From an uncultured Clostridia bacterium (GTDB lineage Bacteria > Bacillota > Clostridia > Oscillospirales > Acutalibacteraceae): 23,731 nucleotides of DNA. The stretch covers positions 1 to 23,731 of the forward strand of contig CALEIS010000096.1 of the NCBI GenBank assembly GCA_937877675.1, given 5' to 3'. The translations under genes were made by a program, and so were the position numbers. Shown piece after piece: positions 1 to 6,712 of this stretch. Each line of letters starts with the position of its first letter. Within the stretch, counting starts at the first letter, position 1. The notes below the pieces were generated by a model. That model was not told where the DNA came from. It ran no database searches and was given only the letters and a program-made list of their open reading frames with translations.

Positions 1-2
1 AT

Positions 3-40
3 AAATCCGCAAGGATTTACTTCATTGTGGCGAAGCCACA
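3..40. repeat. Pair of short perfect hairpins at the left edge
   Basis: Two small inverted repeats lie 7 bases apart. The first is AAATCC-GCAA-GGATTT (3-18), a 6-bp stem with a GNRA-type loop. The second is TGTGGC-GAA-GCCACA (26-40), whose core GCGAAGC is a sequence known to form an unusually stable mini-hairpin in single-stranded DNA. No gene covers them, and the terminator of the minus-strand operon starts about 20 bases further on. They resemble the REP-like palindromic units scattered between genes in many gut Clostridia, but one copy inside one window cannot prove a repeat family. Confidence 0.4.
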
Positions 41-61
41 CAAACTCCCAATTTAAGAAAC

Positions 62-92
62 AAAAAAGGACAGGCTTTTTTAGTCTGTCCTT
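62..92 (-). terminator. Intrinsic terminator of the Nudix / membrane protein operon
   Basis: The 8-bp stem AAGGACAG (66-73) / CTGTCCTT (85-92) encloses an 11-base loop. On the minus strand it is followed by six T residues (complement of 62-67). It sits 11 bases beyond the stop of the membrane protein gene. A looser T-rich stretch on the other side could let it work in both directions. Confidence 0.85.
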
Positions 93-103
93 AATTTTTT
101 ATT

Positions 104-601
104 TTAGTTCATTTGGAAAAGTCCATATGTAAGTGCTGACATGATAAAACCTGCTATCAACACACCAAGTGCAATAATTGGTAATGCTCTTTTAAATCTG
201 ATGTCAAGTAATGCTGCCATCAAAGCACCTGTCCAACCACCTGTACCTGGAATTGGAATTGCAACGAAAAGAAGAAGTCCCCAAGATTTATATTTCAAAA
301 CCTTGTCTTTATTCTTTGCTGTTTTTGCTTCAAGCTTTGTGATAATCTTTTCAAAGAATTTGAATCTTCTAAGGAAATCGAAAATCTTTCTGATAAAAAG
401 AATGATAAATGGAATTGGTAACATATTACCAATGTAGCAAAGTAAAAATGCTGTTACAAAAGGAATTTCCATAAGTCGTGCAGCAATCATACCGCCACGA
501 CATTCAAGCACTGGAAAAAGAGAGATAACAAAAGCCACCAATTCTTCCGGAATTTTATTCTGCAAGAAATTCATTATTGTATTAACTATTTGTTCAACCA
601 T
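104..601 (-). CDS. Small multidrug export family membrane protein (COG2426/PF06695-like)
   Basis: This 165-residue integral membrane protein belongs to the family named 'putative small multi-drug export protein'; the name is historical and the transported substrate is not established. Visible signatures are an early conserved E-C-R-G-G segment (residues 33-37) in the first hydrophobic region and the motif A-I-P-I-P-G-T-G-G-W-T-G-A (114-126). Hydrophobic stretches fall at about 19-32, 47-70, 108-132 and 139-161, with a Lys/Arg-rich cytoplasmic loop between (71-105). The length is normal for the family. The ATG overlaps the 3' end of the upstream Nudix gene by 8 bases, and a GGAGG lies just before it, so the two are translated together. 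A terminator follows the stop. Family assignment is firm; function is not. Confidence 0.85.
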   Translation of the reverse strand: MVEQIVNTIMNFLQNKIPEELVAFVISLFPVLECRGGMIAARLMEIPFVTAFLLCYIGNMLPIPFIILFIRKIFDFLRRFKFFEKIITKLEAKTAKNKDKVLKYKSWGLLLFVAIPIPGTGGWTGALMAALLDIRFKRALPIIALGVLIAGFIMSALTYGLFQMN

Positions 602-1334
602 TTTGTGCCTCCATATTCAAAAGGTAGTCATTGGCTTTACGAAGCATTTGCTTATCATTTGGGAATTTAAGAGAATTCATAGCCTTGTCAAATTTGAGCC
701 AGAGATATTCCTCAATTTCCTCACGCTGAATGACAGTTGTTGTATCATCAGTTGTTGCAAGGAAAATAACAACCTGTTTTTCGATTTTTCCTTGAATGGA
801 ATATTCTGAACGGAAACGGAAATCAGGCAAGAAACGAATTCTAATTCCTGCTTCTTCCAAAACTTCACGATAGGCAGTTTCCTTTTCAGTTTCACCACGT
901 TCAATATGTCCTTTTGGGAATCCCCAGTTTGCACTGCGTTTATTCTTTATAAGCAAAAATCTTGTTTCACCATTGATGATACGATAAACAATAGCACCAC
1001 AAGAGCTTTCGTACAAACAAGAAATCTCATAAGTACCATCTTCTTCAGCAAATCTTATTGCATCCTGAATCTGATGAATAATGAAGCGTTTACTTTTTGG
1101 TGCAACAACCAAAAACACTCCGCTCATATCATTTCTTTTTATTACAGCAATAACACGGCCCTCAAAAACACGGACCCTGTGTGTCACACCCATAATATAA
1201 GCACCCTTGACAGGTGAATGTGGGTCAATTCCACTTTCCACTGTACCAAAATTCAAGTCATAAGAGATGTTTTTCTCTCTGTCAAAGGAGTGCATGGGTC
1301 GGGTAATTCTTACCCTTACATACTTACCTAACAT
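594..1334 (-). CDS. Fusion of inorganic-pyrophosphatase-like domain and Ap4A-type Nudix hydrolase
   Basis: This 246-residue protein has two parts. Residues 1 to about 105 resemble the small Firmicutes 'inorganic pyrophosphatase' proteins: V-R-V-R-I-T-R-P near the start, then a D-L-N-F-G segment, a Y-I-M-G segment and V-I-A-V-I-K-R-N-D. Residues 110 to about 240 are a Nudix domain. Its Nudix box (142-164) fits GX5EX7REUXEEXGU exactly: G142, E148, R156-E157 and E160-E161-A-G-I. The W-G-F-P-K-G-H lead-in is typical of diadenosine tetraphosphate hydrolases. The expected role is cytosolic hydrolysis of nucleoside polyphosphates; whether the first domain is catalytic is unknown. The start has a GGGAGA site and a promoter with an untranslated leader. 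It overlaps the next gene by 8 bases. Confidence 0.85.
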   Translation of the reverse strand: MLGKYVRVRITRPMHSFDREKNISYDLNFGTVESGIDPHSPVKGAYIMGVTHRVRVFEGRVIAVIKRNDMSGVFLVVAPKSKRFIIHQIQDAIRFAEEDGTYEISCLYESSCGAIVYRIINGETRFLLIKNKRSANWGFPKGHIERGETEKETAYREVLEEAGIRIRFLPDFRFRSEYSIQGKIEKQVVIFLATTDDTTTVIQREEIEEYLWLKFDKAMNSLKFPNDKQMLRKANDYLLNMEAQNG

Positions 1335-1352
1335 AACTTTTCTCCCGAATAC

Positions 1353-1372
1353 GTTGGTGATTATCCACCAAC
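1353..1372 (-). promoter_or_regulatory. Hairpin in the 5' leader of the Nudix gene
   Basis: The leader between the predicted transcription start and the GGGAGA site contains a perfect 7-bp inverted repeat, GTTGGTG / CACCAAC, with a 6-base loop. No T-run follows on the minus strand, so it is not a terminator, and it leaves the ribosome binding site free. It may stabilise the transcript or be a protein site. Confidence 0.4.
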
Positions 1373-1391
1373 AAAACTAAAACTGTTTAAT

Positions 1392-1420
1392 ATTATACAT
1401 ATTTTCTTTCTATCTTTCAA
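1392..1420 (-). promoter_or_regulatory. Sigma-A promoter of the Nudix operon
   Basis: On the minus strand TTGAAA (1420-1415) and TATAAT (1397-1392) are separated by exactly 17 bases. The -10 is a perfect consensus and the -35 matches 5 of 6. Transcription would begin near 1385, giving a leader of about 50 bases. Confidence 0.75.
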
Positions 1421-1480
1421 GTGTAACATAATTATTTGTTCAAAAATTTCTTATTTTTTATTATTATTTTGAAAAAATTA

Positions 1481-1509
1481 TTGTGATTTTTACTGTAATG
1501 TTGTAAAAT
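1481..1509 (+). promoter_or_regulatory. Sigma-A promoter of the membrane protein / arabinofuranosidase operon
   Basis: TTGTGA (1481-1486) and TAAAAT (1504-1509) are 17 bases apart in AT-rich DNA, about 40 bases upstream of the TTG start of the first gene. It faces away from the Nudix promoter, so the 213-base gap holds two divergent promoters. Confidence 0.6.
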
Positions 1510-1547
1510 AAAAGTATATTTTATGTTATTTTTTAGGTGGTGAGAAG

Positions 1548-1997
1548 TTGTCAGATAATCATTTCAATAGGACTTTGAACGAGTTTGACAATCTCTTTGT
1601 TCCACTTAATCAAAGTCATGAAAGCAACGATATTTATAGCTCATCCTCTTTTGAGGTTGATAATAATCAGGTTTTTTCTTCATTTGTATCCGAAAAACAT
1701 CATGTTTCTTATGAAGATGTCCCTACTGTCAATCGTGTAAGAGAGGAAATATGCTACGATGATATAAGCAAAATATACGAATCCATCTCAGAAGTTGAAA
1801 ATAGAAAGGTACGCAAGAAGAAGAAAAAACATCACACCTTCAGAAATCTTTTTATTATTATTTTGTGTCTTGCAATTCTCGGTGCAGGTGTGTGGGTTTA
1901 TCAGAATTATTCTGCAACTGTAATGGATATTTTTTACACAGTTAGAGATTATGTGATTATACTTATTGCAATTATAAAAGATAAAATACAACCATAA
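1548..1997 (+). CDS. Hypothetical membrane-anchored protein
   Basis: I do not recognise a family for this 149-residue protein. It starts at TTG, chosen because AGGTGG (1535-1540) lies 7 bases upstream. Residues 1-85 are polar, rich in Ser, Asn and acidic residues and probably disordered. Residues 87-97 are a Lys/Arg/His cluster. A strong hydrophobic segment follows (about 101-118) and a second one near the C-terminus (about 126-143). The basic cluster before the first segment predicts a cytoplasmic N-terminus and one or two membrane spans. Its stop is only 15 bases before the ATG of the GH51 gene, so the two are probably cotranscribed. That alone does not show a shared function. Confidence 0.7.
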   Translation: MSDNHFNRTLNEFDNLFVPLNQSHESNDIYSSSSFEVDNNQVFSSFVSEKHHVSYEDVPTVNRVREEICYDDISKIYESISEVENRKVRKKKKKHHTFRNLFIIILCLAILGAGVWVYQNYSATVMDIFYTVRDYVIILIAIIKDKIQP

Positions 1998-2012
1998 AGG
2001 GTGGTTTTTAAT

Positions 2013-3512
2013 ATGAAAAAGGCAAAAATGTCACTTGTATCAGAATTTACAGGTGCAAAAATTGATGAAAGAATTTATGGCTCATTTATCGAGCATTTAG
2101 GTCGTGCAGTTTATGGTGGTATTTATGAGCCAGACCATCCAACTGCTGACGAAGATGGTTTCCGTCAAGATGTTATTGAAAAAGTTAAGAAGCTTAATGT
2201 GCCAATCGTTCGTTACCCAGGTGGCAACTTTGTTTCAGGCTACAACTGGGAAGATGGTGTTGGTCCTGTGGAGTTCCGTCCTAAAAAGCTTGAACTTGCA
2301 TGGGGTGTTACAGAACCCAACCTTTTCGGTACAAATGAATTTGCAAAATGGTGTAAAAAAGCTAATTCTCAACCTATGATGGCAGTTAACCTCGGTCTTC
2401 GTGGACCTGAAGAGGCAAGAAACCTTGTTGAATACTGTAATCATAAGGGTGGTAGCTATTGGAGTGACCTTCGTCGTTCACACGGTTATGAAGAACCACA
2501 CAACATTAAACTTTGGTGTTTAGGTAACGAGATGGATGGTGACTGGCAAATCGGTCACAAAACTGCTTACGAATATGGCAGAACAGCCGCTGAAGCAGCA
2601 AAGGTTATGAAATGGACTGACAATTCAATCGAAACAGTTCTCTGTGGTAGTGCATCCCGTGATATGCACACATTCGGTGAATGGGAAGCAACAACTCTTG
2701 ACCTTGCTTATGATAAGGTTGACTATCTCTCACTCCACATTTATTTCGGTAATCACGAAAATGATACACCTTCATTCCTTGCAAAGAACTTGAAAATGGA
2801 TGAGTTTATTAAATCCGTTGTTTGTATCTGTGACTACATAAAAGCTAAAAAACGCTCAAAGCACACAATTAACCTTTCATTTGATGAATGGAATGTGTGG
2901 TATCATTCAAATGGTGCACCTTTTGAAAAATGGAGTACAGCACCTCATCAGCTTGAAGATATTTACAACTTTGAAGATGCACTTTTGGTTGCTCTTATGC
3001 TTATGACACTTCTCAAGAATGCTGACAGAGTTAAAATTGGTTGTCTTGCACAGCTTGTAAATGTTATTGCACCAATTATGACTGAAAATGGTGGTGCTTG
3101 TTGGGAACAGACAATTTTCTACCCATTTATGCACCTTTCAAATTATGGTCGTGGCTACACTCTTGACTCACGTGTTATCTCTCCTAAACACGATACAAAA
3201 GAATTTACAGATGTTCCTGATGTTGAAGCAATCGCAACTATAAGCGAAGACAAGGAAAATCTTACTATCTTTGCTGTTAACAGAAATATGGACGAAGATG
3301 TTCTTTTCGATGTTTCACTTCTCGACTTTGAGGACTTTGAAGTTATCGAATGTATCGAAATGAGTGGCTATGGTATTAAAGAAGAAAACAGTGCAATCAA
3401 GACTCCTGTTAAACCTTTTAATGCTCCAAAACCTGATTTTGATGGCAAGAATCTTACTACTAACCTTAAAGCACTTTCATGGAATGTAATTAGACTTGCA
3501 AAAAGAAAATAA
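2013..3512 (+). CDS. abfA: Intracellular alpha-L-arabinofuranosidase, GH51 family
   Basis: This 499-residue enzyme is expected to release arabinose from arabino-oligosaccharides by a retaining mechanism. GH51 residues are clear: the acid/base Glu173 in G-N-E-M-D-G and the nucleophile Glu292 in F-D-E-W-N-V-W. Their 119-residue spacing equals that of the well-studied Geobacillus AbfA pair (Glu175 and Glu294). The N-terminal I-Y-G-S-F-I-E-H-L-G-R segment and R-Y-P-G-G-N-F are also typical. A (beta/alpha)8 barrel is followed from about residue 380 by the usual beta-sandwich. There is no signal peptide, so substrates must be imported. A GTG at 2001 would add four residues, but AGGGTGG (1998-2004) fits the ATG at 2013 best. 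No transporter gene is adjacent. Confidence 0.95.
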   Translation: MKKAKMSLVSEFTGAKIDERIYGSFIEHLGRAVYGGIYEPDHPTADEDGFRQDVIEKVKKLNVPIVRYPGGNFVSGYNWEDGVGPVEFRPKKLELAWGVTEPNLFGTNEFAKWCKKANSQPMMAVNLGLRGPEEARNLVEYCNHKGGSYWSDLRRSHGYEEPHNIKLWCLGNEMDGDWQIGHKTAYEYGRTAAEAAKVMKWTDNSIETVLCGSASRDMHTFGEWEATTLDLAYDKVDYLSLHIYFGNHENDTPSFLAKNLKMDEFIKSVVCICDYIKAKKRSKHTINLSFDEWNVWYHSNGAPFEKWSTAPHQLEDIYNFEDALLVALMLMTLLKNADRVKIGCLAQLVNVIAPIMTENGGACWEQTIFYPFMHLSNYGRGYTLDSRVISPKHDTKEFTDVPDVEAIATISEDKENLTIFAVNRNMDEDVLFDVSLLDFEDFEVIECIEMSGYGIKEENSAIKTPVKPFNAPKPDFDGKNLTTNLKALSWNVIRLAKRK

Positions 3513-3524
3513 TTGTAGTACAAT
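3496..3524 (+). promoter_or_regulatory. Promoter for the zinc-ribbon membrane protein, inside the end of the GH51 gene
   Basis: TTGCAA (3496-3501) and TACAAT (3519-3524) are 17 bases apart. The -35 lies in the last codons of the arabinofuranosidase gene and the -10 just beyond its stop. There is no terminator between the two genes, so the downstream gene may receive both readthrough and its own transcription. Confidence 0.55.
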
Positions 3525-3555
3525 ATAAAAAGTTAATTTTAGAAAGAGTGATTTT

Positions 3556-4335
3556 ATGGCTTCAAAATGTCCTGCTTGCGGACACACCTTAAAGTTGTGG
3601 GACTTCAAAGCAGAATGTCCTAAATGTGGTGCCAATATTCCTAACCATCAGTGGGAAAAACGCATGTCTGATGATGCCGACGTTGCAGAAAATGCATTTG
3701 CTAAAATGCACTATAACACAAAAAACTTTAAATCTGCAGTTTTCGGTAATAAACTTCGTATAGCTCGTCTTGTGCTTACTTTTGCTCCACTTATTGCACT
3801 TGTGCTTCCACTTTATAATTTCACACTTGCTCTTCCATTCCGTAGTGGTAAGGAATCAATTTCATTCTTAACATTTATTCTTGATTACCTTCTTAAGGTG
3901 GATATCGGTAGTGTAATTACCCTTATGGGTGGTGAAGTTTTAGGAAAAGCTGCTACAATGGTTGTAATTGCCTGTGTGCTTTTACTTCTTGCTGTTGTAT
4001 TTGGTGTTCTTAACTTCTTTGTTCTTCTCATTTCAGGCTTCAAGTTGAAATATATGTTCAATATCATCCTTAATGTACTTGCTACAATCTGTTGGTCAGT
4101 TGCCTCTGTATTCTTTATGCAGTTCACATCTGCTTGTACTGAACTCGGTGGTGGAATTATCACAGAATGTAGTTTAGGCTTTGGCTTTATCGTTGGTACT
4201 GTTCTCTTTATCGTGAATGTGGTAATGAATGTTATTGTTGGTAAGAGCCTTAAAAAGCAAATGGCAGAACAACCTTCTCTTGATGAGTTTATCGAAAATG
4301 AAATTGCTGAACTCAGAGCAGGAAAAACTAAATAA
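3556..4335 (+). CDS. Zinc-ribbon membrane protein of unknown function
   Basis: This 259-residue protein has an N-terminal zinc ribbon (C5-P-A-C8 and C21-P-K-C24), a short polar linker (about 25-65) and about four hydrophobic segments (near 71-88, 133-160, 166-190 and 207-229). It ends in a charged cytoplasmic tail (about 230-259). Such proteins are common in gut Clostridia without an assigned role; the ribbon probably sits in the cytoplasm. The start has only a moderate ribosome binding site (AGAAAGAG), but the cysteine ribbon begins immediately after it, which supports the choice. An intrinsic terminator follows 19 bases after the stop. I infer membrane location only; no reaction can be proposed. 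Confidence 0.8.
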   Translation: MASKCPACGHTLKLWDFKAECPKCGANIPNHQWEKRMSDDADVAENAFAKMHYNTKNFKSAVFGNKLRIARLVLTFAPLIALVLPLYNFTLALPFRSGKESISFLTFILDYLLKVDIGSVITLMGGEVLGKAATMVVIACVLLLLAVVFGVLNFFVLLISGFKLKYMFNIILNVLATICWSVASVFFMQFTSACTELGGGIITECSLGFGFIVGTVLFIVNVVMNVIVGKSLKKQMAEQPSLDEFIENEIAELRAGKTK

Positions 4336-4354
4336 TTATTCATAATAAAAATTG

Positions 4355-4387
4355 TCCCTCTCGTATATTCTACGGGAGGGATTTTTT
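4355..4387 (+). terminator. Intrinsic terminator that contains the ribosome binding site of the next gene
   Basis: An 11-bp stem (4355-4365 / 4371-4381, one T-G wobble) with a 5-base loop is followed by six T residues (4382-4387). The 3' arm includes GGGAGGG (4374-4380), which is also the only good ribosome binding site for the deacetylase ATG at 4388. The same hairpin would therefore end transcription and, in any readthrough RNA, hide the ribosome binding site. Confidence 0.85.
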
Positions 4388-5146
4388 ATGTGGACAAAAG
4401 CAATACCACTACATAGGGTGACAAGTGTGTTGTCCCTTATTCTTGCAATAATTATCGCCATTGGTATATTGATAGGAAATTATGTATCGGCATCAGTTTC
4501 AACACGAAAACTACCCATATATGCTGTTGAAACGAATGAAAAAAAAGTGGCAATTACCTTTGACGCTGCTTGGACCAATCAGGATACAGAAGAAATTATA
4601 GAAGTCCTCAAAAAACATAATGCAAAGGCAACATTTTTCATAGTTGGTGACTGGGCTGAGAAATTCCCTGAAAGTGTAAAGGCATTTTATGACTCAGGTC
4701 ATACCATAGCCAACCATTCGGACACTCACAAGGCTTTTTCAAAATGTTCAAGAAGTGAAATTAAAGCCGAAATTGTAAACTGTAACAAGAAACTCGAAGC
4801 TATCACAGGACAAAAAGTGACACTTGTCCGTGCACCGTCAGGAGATTATACCGACCAAAGCATAGAGGTGGCAAACGAACTTGGAATGCAAACTATTCAG
4901 TGGGATTGTGACTCTCTTGACTATACAAAAATATCGGTTGATGAAATTGTAAACCGTGTTTTGAATGGCACAAGAAATGGTTCTATAATTCTTTTCCATA
5001 ACGGAGTTGAAAACACCGCCCCTGCCCTTGACAAAATCCTAACTGAACTGGAAAAGCAAGGCTATTCCTTCGTTTCAGTTGACGAGTTAATCTACAAGGA
5101 CAATTACACCATCGACCACACAGGAAGACAACATAAAAACAAATAG
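4388..5146 (+). CDS. Membrane-anchored polysaccharide deacetylase (NodB domain)
   Basis: This 252-residue protein should remove acetyl groups from a cell-wall or surface polysaccharide, most likely peptidoglycan. Residues about 13-35 form an uncleaved signal anchor, and the NodB domain follows outside the membrane. Motif 1 is T-F-D59-A-A-W, so the usual second metal-binding Asp is Ala, a variant I associate with a clostridial subfamily. Motif 2 is H110-S-D-T-H114. Motif 3 is R148-A-P-S-G. The D-N-Y-T-I-D-H-T-G-R-Q C-terminus is also typical of that subfamily. ATG 4388 was chosen because GGGAGGG precedes it by 7 bases; a TTG at 4352 would need translation through the hairpin. I found no promoter between it and the preceding gene. 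Confidence 0.9.
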   Translation: MWTKAIPLHRVTSVLSLILAIIIAIGILIGNYVSASVSTRKLPIYAVETNEKKVAITFDAAWTNQDTEEIIEVLKKHNAKATFFIVGDWAEKFPESVKAFYDSGHTIANHSDTHKAFSKCSRSEIKAEIVNCNKKLEAITGQKVTLVRAPSGDYTDQSIEVANELGMQTIQWDCDSLDYTKISVDEIVNRVLNGTRNGSIILFHNGVENTAPALDKILTELEKQGYSFVSVDELIYKDNYTIDHTGRQHKNK

Positions 5147-5283
5147 ACATATAAAAACATAATAAAGTCCTTTTTTGTTTCTTAAAGCGCCACATCAATA
5201 TATGAACAAGTGGGGAATTAATAGATTTTAATTTTTGACTTTTTTCAGCAAAATATTTCATTATTCTAAAAGAAAATACATTC

Positions 5284-5312
5284 TTGCACATCATTCTTAA
5301 CTATGTTATACT
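5284..5312 (+). promoter_or_regulatory. Extended -10 promoter of the Cys-repeat protein
   Basis: TTGCAC (5284-5289) and TATACT (5307-5312) are 17 bases apart, with a TG one base before the -10 (5304-5305). Transcription should start near 5319, leaving a leader of only about 15 bases that is mostly the AGGAGG site (5321-5326). The preceding gap from 5147 shows nothing else I can support. Confidence 0.7.
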
Positions 5313-5333
5313 TCTATCATAGGAGGAATGACC

Positions 5334-6482
5334 ATGGATTCTTTGAATAATATTTTCTGCCCTAACTGTGGCAACTCAATGACTACTGAAGAAAGATTCT
5401 GTAAAAAATGTGGAGCAGTAAACCCTGCATATTCCACATCGCCAACAACTCCACAACCACCAGTTGCAGATGCTGTTACAGAATTTATCCCTACTCAACC
5501 ACAGAATACAACCACACCTAATTATACAGCAAATCAGCCAACAACTTATGCTCCAATCTCCAATGCGGGGCAAACTCAGGCGCCTGGATATACAACAAAT
5601 ACTATATCCCCTACATATATGGGTACACCAAATATGATGCAGCCTACTCCACCAGAGAAAAAGAAGTCCAACAAGGGATTGATTGCTGCAATTATTAGTG
5701 TTACATCTGTACTTGTTATCGTAGGTGTTTTCCTCACTTTAATTTTGACACATGTAATCTGTATCAATCACAACTGGGAAGAAGCAACTTGCGAAAAGGC
5801 AAAGACTTGTTCATACTGTGACAAAACAGAGGGCGATGTTGCTGGGCACAAGTGGAAGGATGCTACTTGTGTAGAGGCTAAAACCTGTTCAGTTTGTAAA
5901 AAGAAGAGTGGTGAACCTTTGGGTCACACAGATGGTGAATGGGTTGTGACAACTGAACCAACATTGATGGCTACGGGTAGCGAAAGTTTAGCTTGTGCCA
6001 CATGTGGTGAAGCTCTTGACGAGCGCAGTGTATCCGAAAAAGATGCTAAAGCAGAGAGAACATCTTTCAACTTTAAGGATGACGAGTTTATTCAGTGGTT
6101 AGAAGATGAAGGTGATGGAGACATTGAGATTGGTTCCCTCATTGAAACAACTGACGACGGTGATACTATGTATAAGATTACAACCTTTGATGGTAAAACA
6201 GGTGTATTGCTCTTATGCCATGTCAATAACGACCCAAATGGCAATGTAAAATTCATTATGGTAAGTTTCGGTGATAATGTCGTTAATTCTGCTGCAGTTA
6301 TTTGTTTTATAGGAGAAAGAATTGACATAAAATTTGATTCATTAACTGCTTCTTCATATATTTATACTTATGACTCTGTCTATGAAGCTGGCGGAATGAC
6401 AGCTTGCATCATAGAAAATGACGGACTTAAGGTTGCTGTTTTAGTTCCATCTGACATACTTTCCGAGGTTGAATCAGCTTAA
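5334..6482 (+). CDS. Zinc-ribbon, single-span protein with extracellular His/Cys repeats
   Basis: This 382-residue protein begins with a zinc ribbon (C9-P-N-C12, C23-K-K-C26). A Pro/Thr/Gln-rich linker follows (about 30-105), then one membrane span (about 115-143). Beyond the membrane are two near-identical 26-residue modules starting at His146 and His172, each with H-x-W-x-x-A-T-C, a T-C-x-x-C pair and a closing G-H. A third, decayed module starts at His198 and contains another C-x-x-C (near 222). Residues about 240-382 form an acidic, beta-rich domain I do not recognise. AGGAGG ends 7 bases before the ATG at 5334, better than the ATG two codons upstream. It has its own promoter and a strong terminator. 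Metal binding outside the cell is plausible but inferred. Confidence 0.8.
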   Translation: MDSLNNIFCPNCGNSMTTEERFCKKCGAVNPAYSTSPTTPQPPVADAVTEFIPTQPQNTTTPNYTANQPTTYAPISNAGQTQAPGYTTNTISPTYMGTPNMMQPTPPEKKKSNKGLIAAIISVTSVLVIVGVFLTLILTHVICINHNWEEATCEKAKTCSYCDKTEGDVAGHKWKDATCVEAKTCSVCKKKSGEPLGHTDGEWVVTTEPTLMATGSESLACATCGEALDERSVSEKDAKAERTSFNFKDDEFIQWLEDEGDGDIEIGSLIETTDDGDTMYKITTFDGKTGVLLLCHVNNDPNGNVKFIMVSFGDNVVNSAAVICFIGERIDIKFDSLTASSYIYTYDSVYEAGGMTACIIENDGLKVAVLVPSDILSEVESA

Positions 6483-6498
6483 CTCTATACACACAATG

Positions 6499-6529
6499 TA
6501 CGGACAACAAAAAGTTGTCCGTATTTTTT
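6499..6529 (+). terminator. Intrinsic terminator of the Cys-repeat protein gene
   Basis: The perfect 10-bp stem TACGGACAAC (6499-6508) / GTTGTCCGTA (6514-6523) has an AAAAA loop and is followed by six T residues. Confidence 0.93.
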
Positions 6530-6539
6530 ATTGCAAAGC

Positions 6540-6573
6540 CAATATACCACGAGCCGAAGGCCACGCAGTATTG
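6540..6573. repeat. Imperfect palindromic intergenic element
   Basis: Outer arms CAATAT (6540-6545) and GTATTG (6568-6573) pair with one wobble and enclose a GCC-GAA-GGC mini-hairpin (6553-6561). The GAA loop recalls the hairpin at 26-40, but the sequences are not the same. It lies between a terminator and a promoter, in a gene-free stretch of 230 bases. It may be a degenerate REP-like unit. Confidence 0.3.
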
Positions 6574-6651
6574 CGGAAAAAGAAACAAATTTATCGGCAT
6601 TTTTACTGTATTTTGAGCCTATTTTTCTACATATACGAATACAAGTTTTTC

Positions 6652-6680
6652 TTGAATTCTACTTTTGTTTATAATAAAAT
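6652..6680 (+). promoter_or_regulatory. Probable promoter of the phosphoribosyltransferase-like gene
   Basis: TTGAAT (6652-6657) and TAAAAT (6675-6680) are 17 bases apart. A perfect TATAAT (6670-6675) overlaps but has no good -35 at the right distance. The surrounding AT richness makes the exact hexamers uncertain. Confidence 0.45.
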
Positions 6681-6712
6681 TAAATTATAAAAGAACATAG
6701 GGGGATTACTTT

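Noticed and set aside
4352..4387. TTG start giving a longer deacetylase
   Set aside because: The extension would be encoded by the terminator hairpin and lacks an upstream ribosome binding site.
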